From positions 1 to 5,368 of the forward strand of contig JAHHTR010000138.1 in NCBI GenBank assembly GCA_020024515.1: 5,368 bases of DNA, read 5' to 3'. Both the position numbers and the translations under genes were made by a program. Origin of the DNA: Angelakisella sp. GTDB taxonomy: Bacteria > Bacillota > Clostridia > Oscillospirales > Ruminococcaceae. Below the pieces are notes generated by a model. That model searched no databases, had not been told where the DNA came from, and worked only from the letters and a program-made list of their open reading frames with translations. Positions within the stretch are counted from its first letter, which is position 1. Each line of letters opens with the position of its first letter. Shown piece by piece: positions 5,296-5,368 of this stretch.

Positions 5296-5368
5296 ATGAA
5301 AACAATCAAAAATTTTATCAACAAAACGGAAAACAAATTAATGGCAAAAGTTTATTCAATAAATGAAA
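5296..5368 (+). CDS. Start of a small protein, possibly Flp-type pilin, 3' partial
   Basis: An ATG with AGAGG eight bases upstream opens a frame of 24 complete codons that runs off the window. The visible N-terminus is short, basic and hydrophilic (MKTIKNFINKTENKLMAKVY). This suits the leader of a class IV or Flp prepilin, which precedes a cleavage site and a long hydrophobic helix. Neither the G/xxxxE-type site nor the helix is inside the window, so the call is inferred from gene order after tadC and from the leader shared with cpaB. It could equally be a TadE-like pseudopilin or another small membrane protein of the locus. Confidence 0.5.
   Translation, partial: MKTIKNFINKTENKLMAKVYSINE

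Noticed and set aside
5175..5366. Plus-strand frame of 63 codons across the end of tadC
   Set aside because: It starts inside the last helix of tadC in another frame and runs through the leader and the real small gene; no ribosome site precedes its ATG.

Overview
The window is AT-rich (about 30% GC by eye). Its proteins are rich in Lys, Ile and Asn, its Shine-Dalgarno (SD) sites are purine-rich, and it uses TTG and GTG starts. This fits a low-GC Gram-positive bacterium, most likely a clostridium. That assignment rests on composition and gene style, not on a marker gene.

All recognisable genes lie on the + strand and look like one operon for a Tad/Flp-type (type IVc) pilus or a related secretion or conjugation apparatus. 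In order: the tail of an unidentified frame (1-132); a TadV/CpaA-like prepilin peptidase with both catalytic aspartates but no normal start codon (about 83-454); a CpaB/RcpC-like SAF-domain membrane protein (479-1303); a short TadZ/CpaE-like P-loop ATPase (1304-2059); the TadA/CpaF secretion ATPase (2052-3431); the platform proteins TadB (3421-4371) and TadC (4387-5238); and the first 24 codons of a small protein that may be the Flp-type pilin (5296 to the window edge).

Proposed division of labour, from family knowledge: the peptidase trims prepilins. TadA hydrolyses ATP and drives the TadB/TadC inner platform to extract or polymerise pilins. TadZ helps position the machine. The CpaB-like protein projects a SAF domain outside the membrane. 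No secretin (RcpA/CpaC) lies between cpaB and tadZ, as expected for a cell with no outer membrane.

The genes are tightly packed. tadZ abuts cpaB, tadA overlaps tadZ by 8 bases and tadB overlaps tadA by 11 bases, which suggests translational coupling. The largest gap between genes is 57 bases, before the last small gene. That gap carries a leader almost identical to the one before cpaB, a weak hairpin and a possible weak promoter. No tRNA, rRNA, CRISPR array, insertion sequence or strong terminator was seen, and no stretch over 300 bases lacks a gene.

The points most worth a second look are the missing start of the prepilin peptidase, the stripped-down TadZ with an altered ATP-binding signature, a perfect 10-bp inverted repeat inside tadA, and the duplicated leader in front of cpaB and the pilin candidate.
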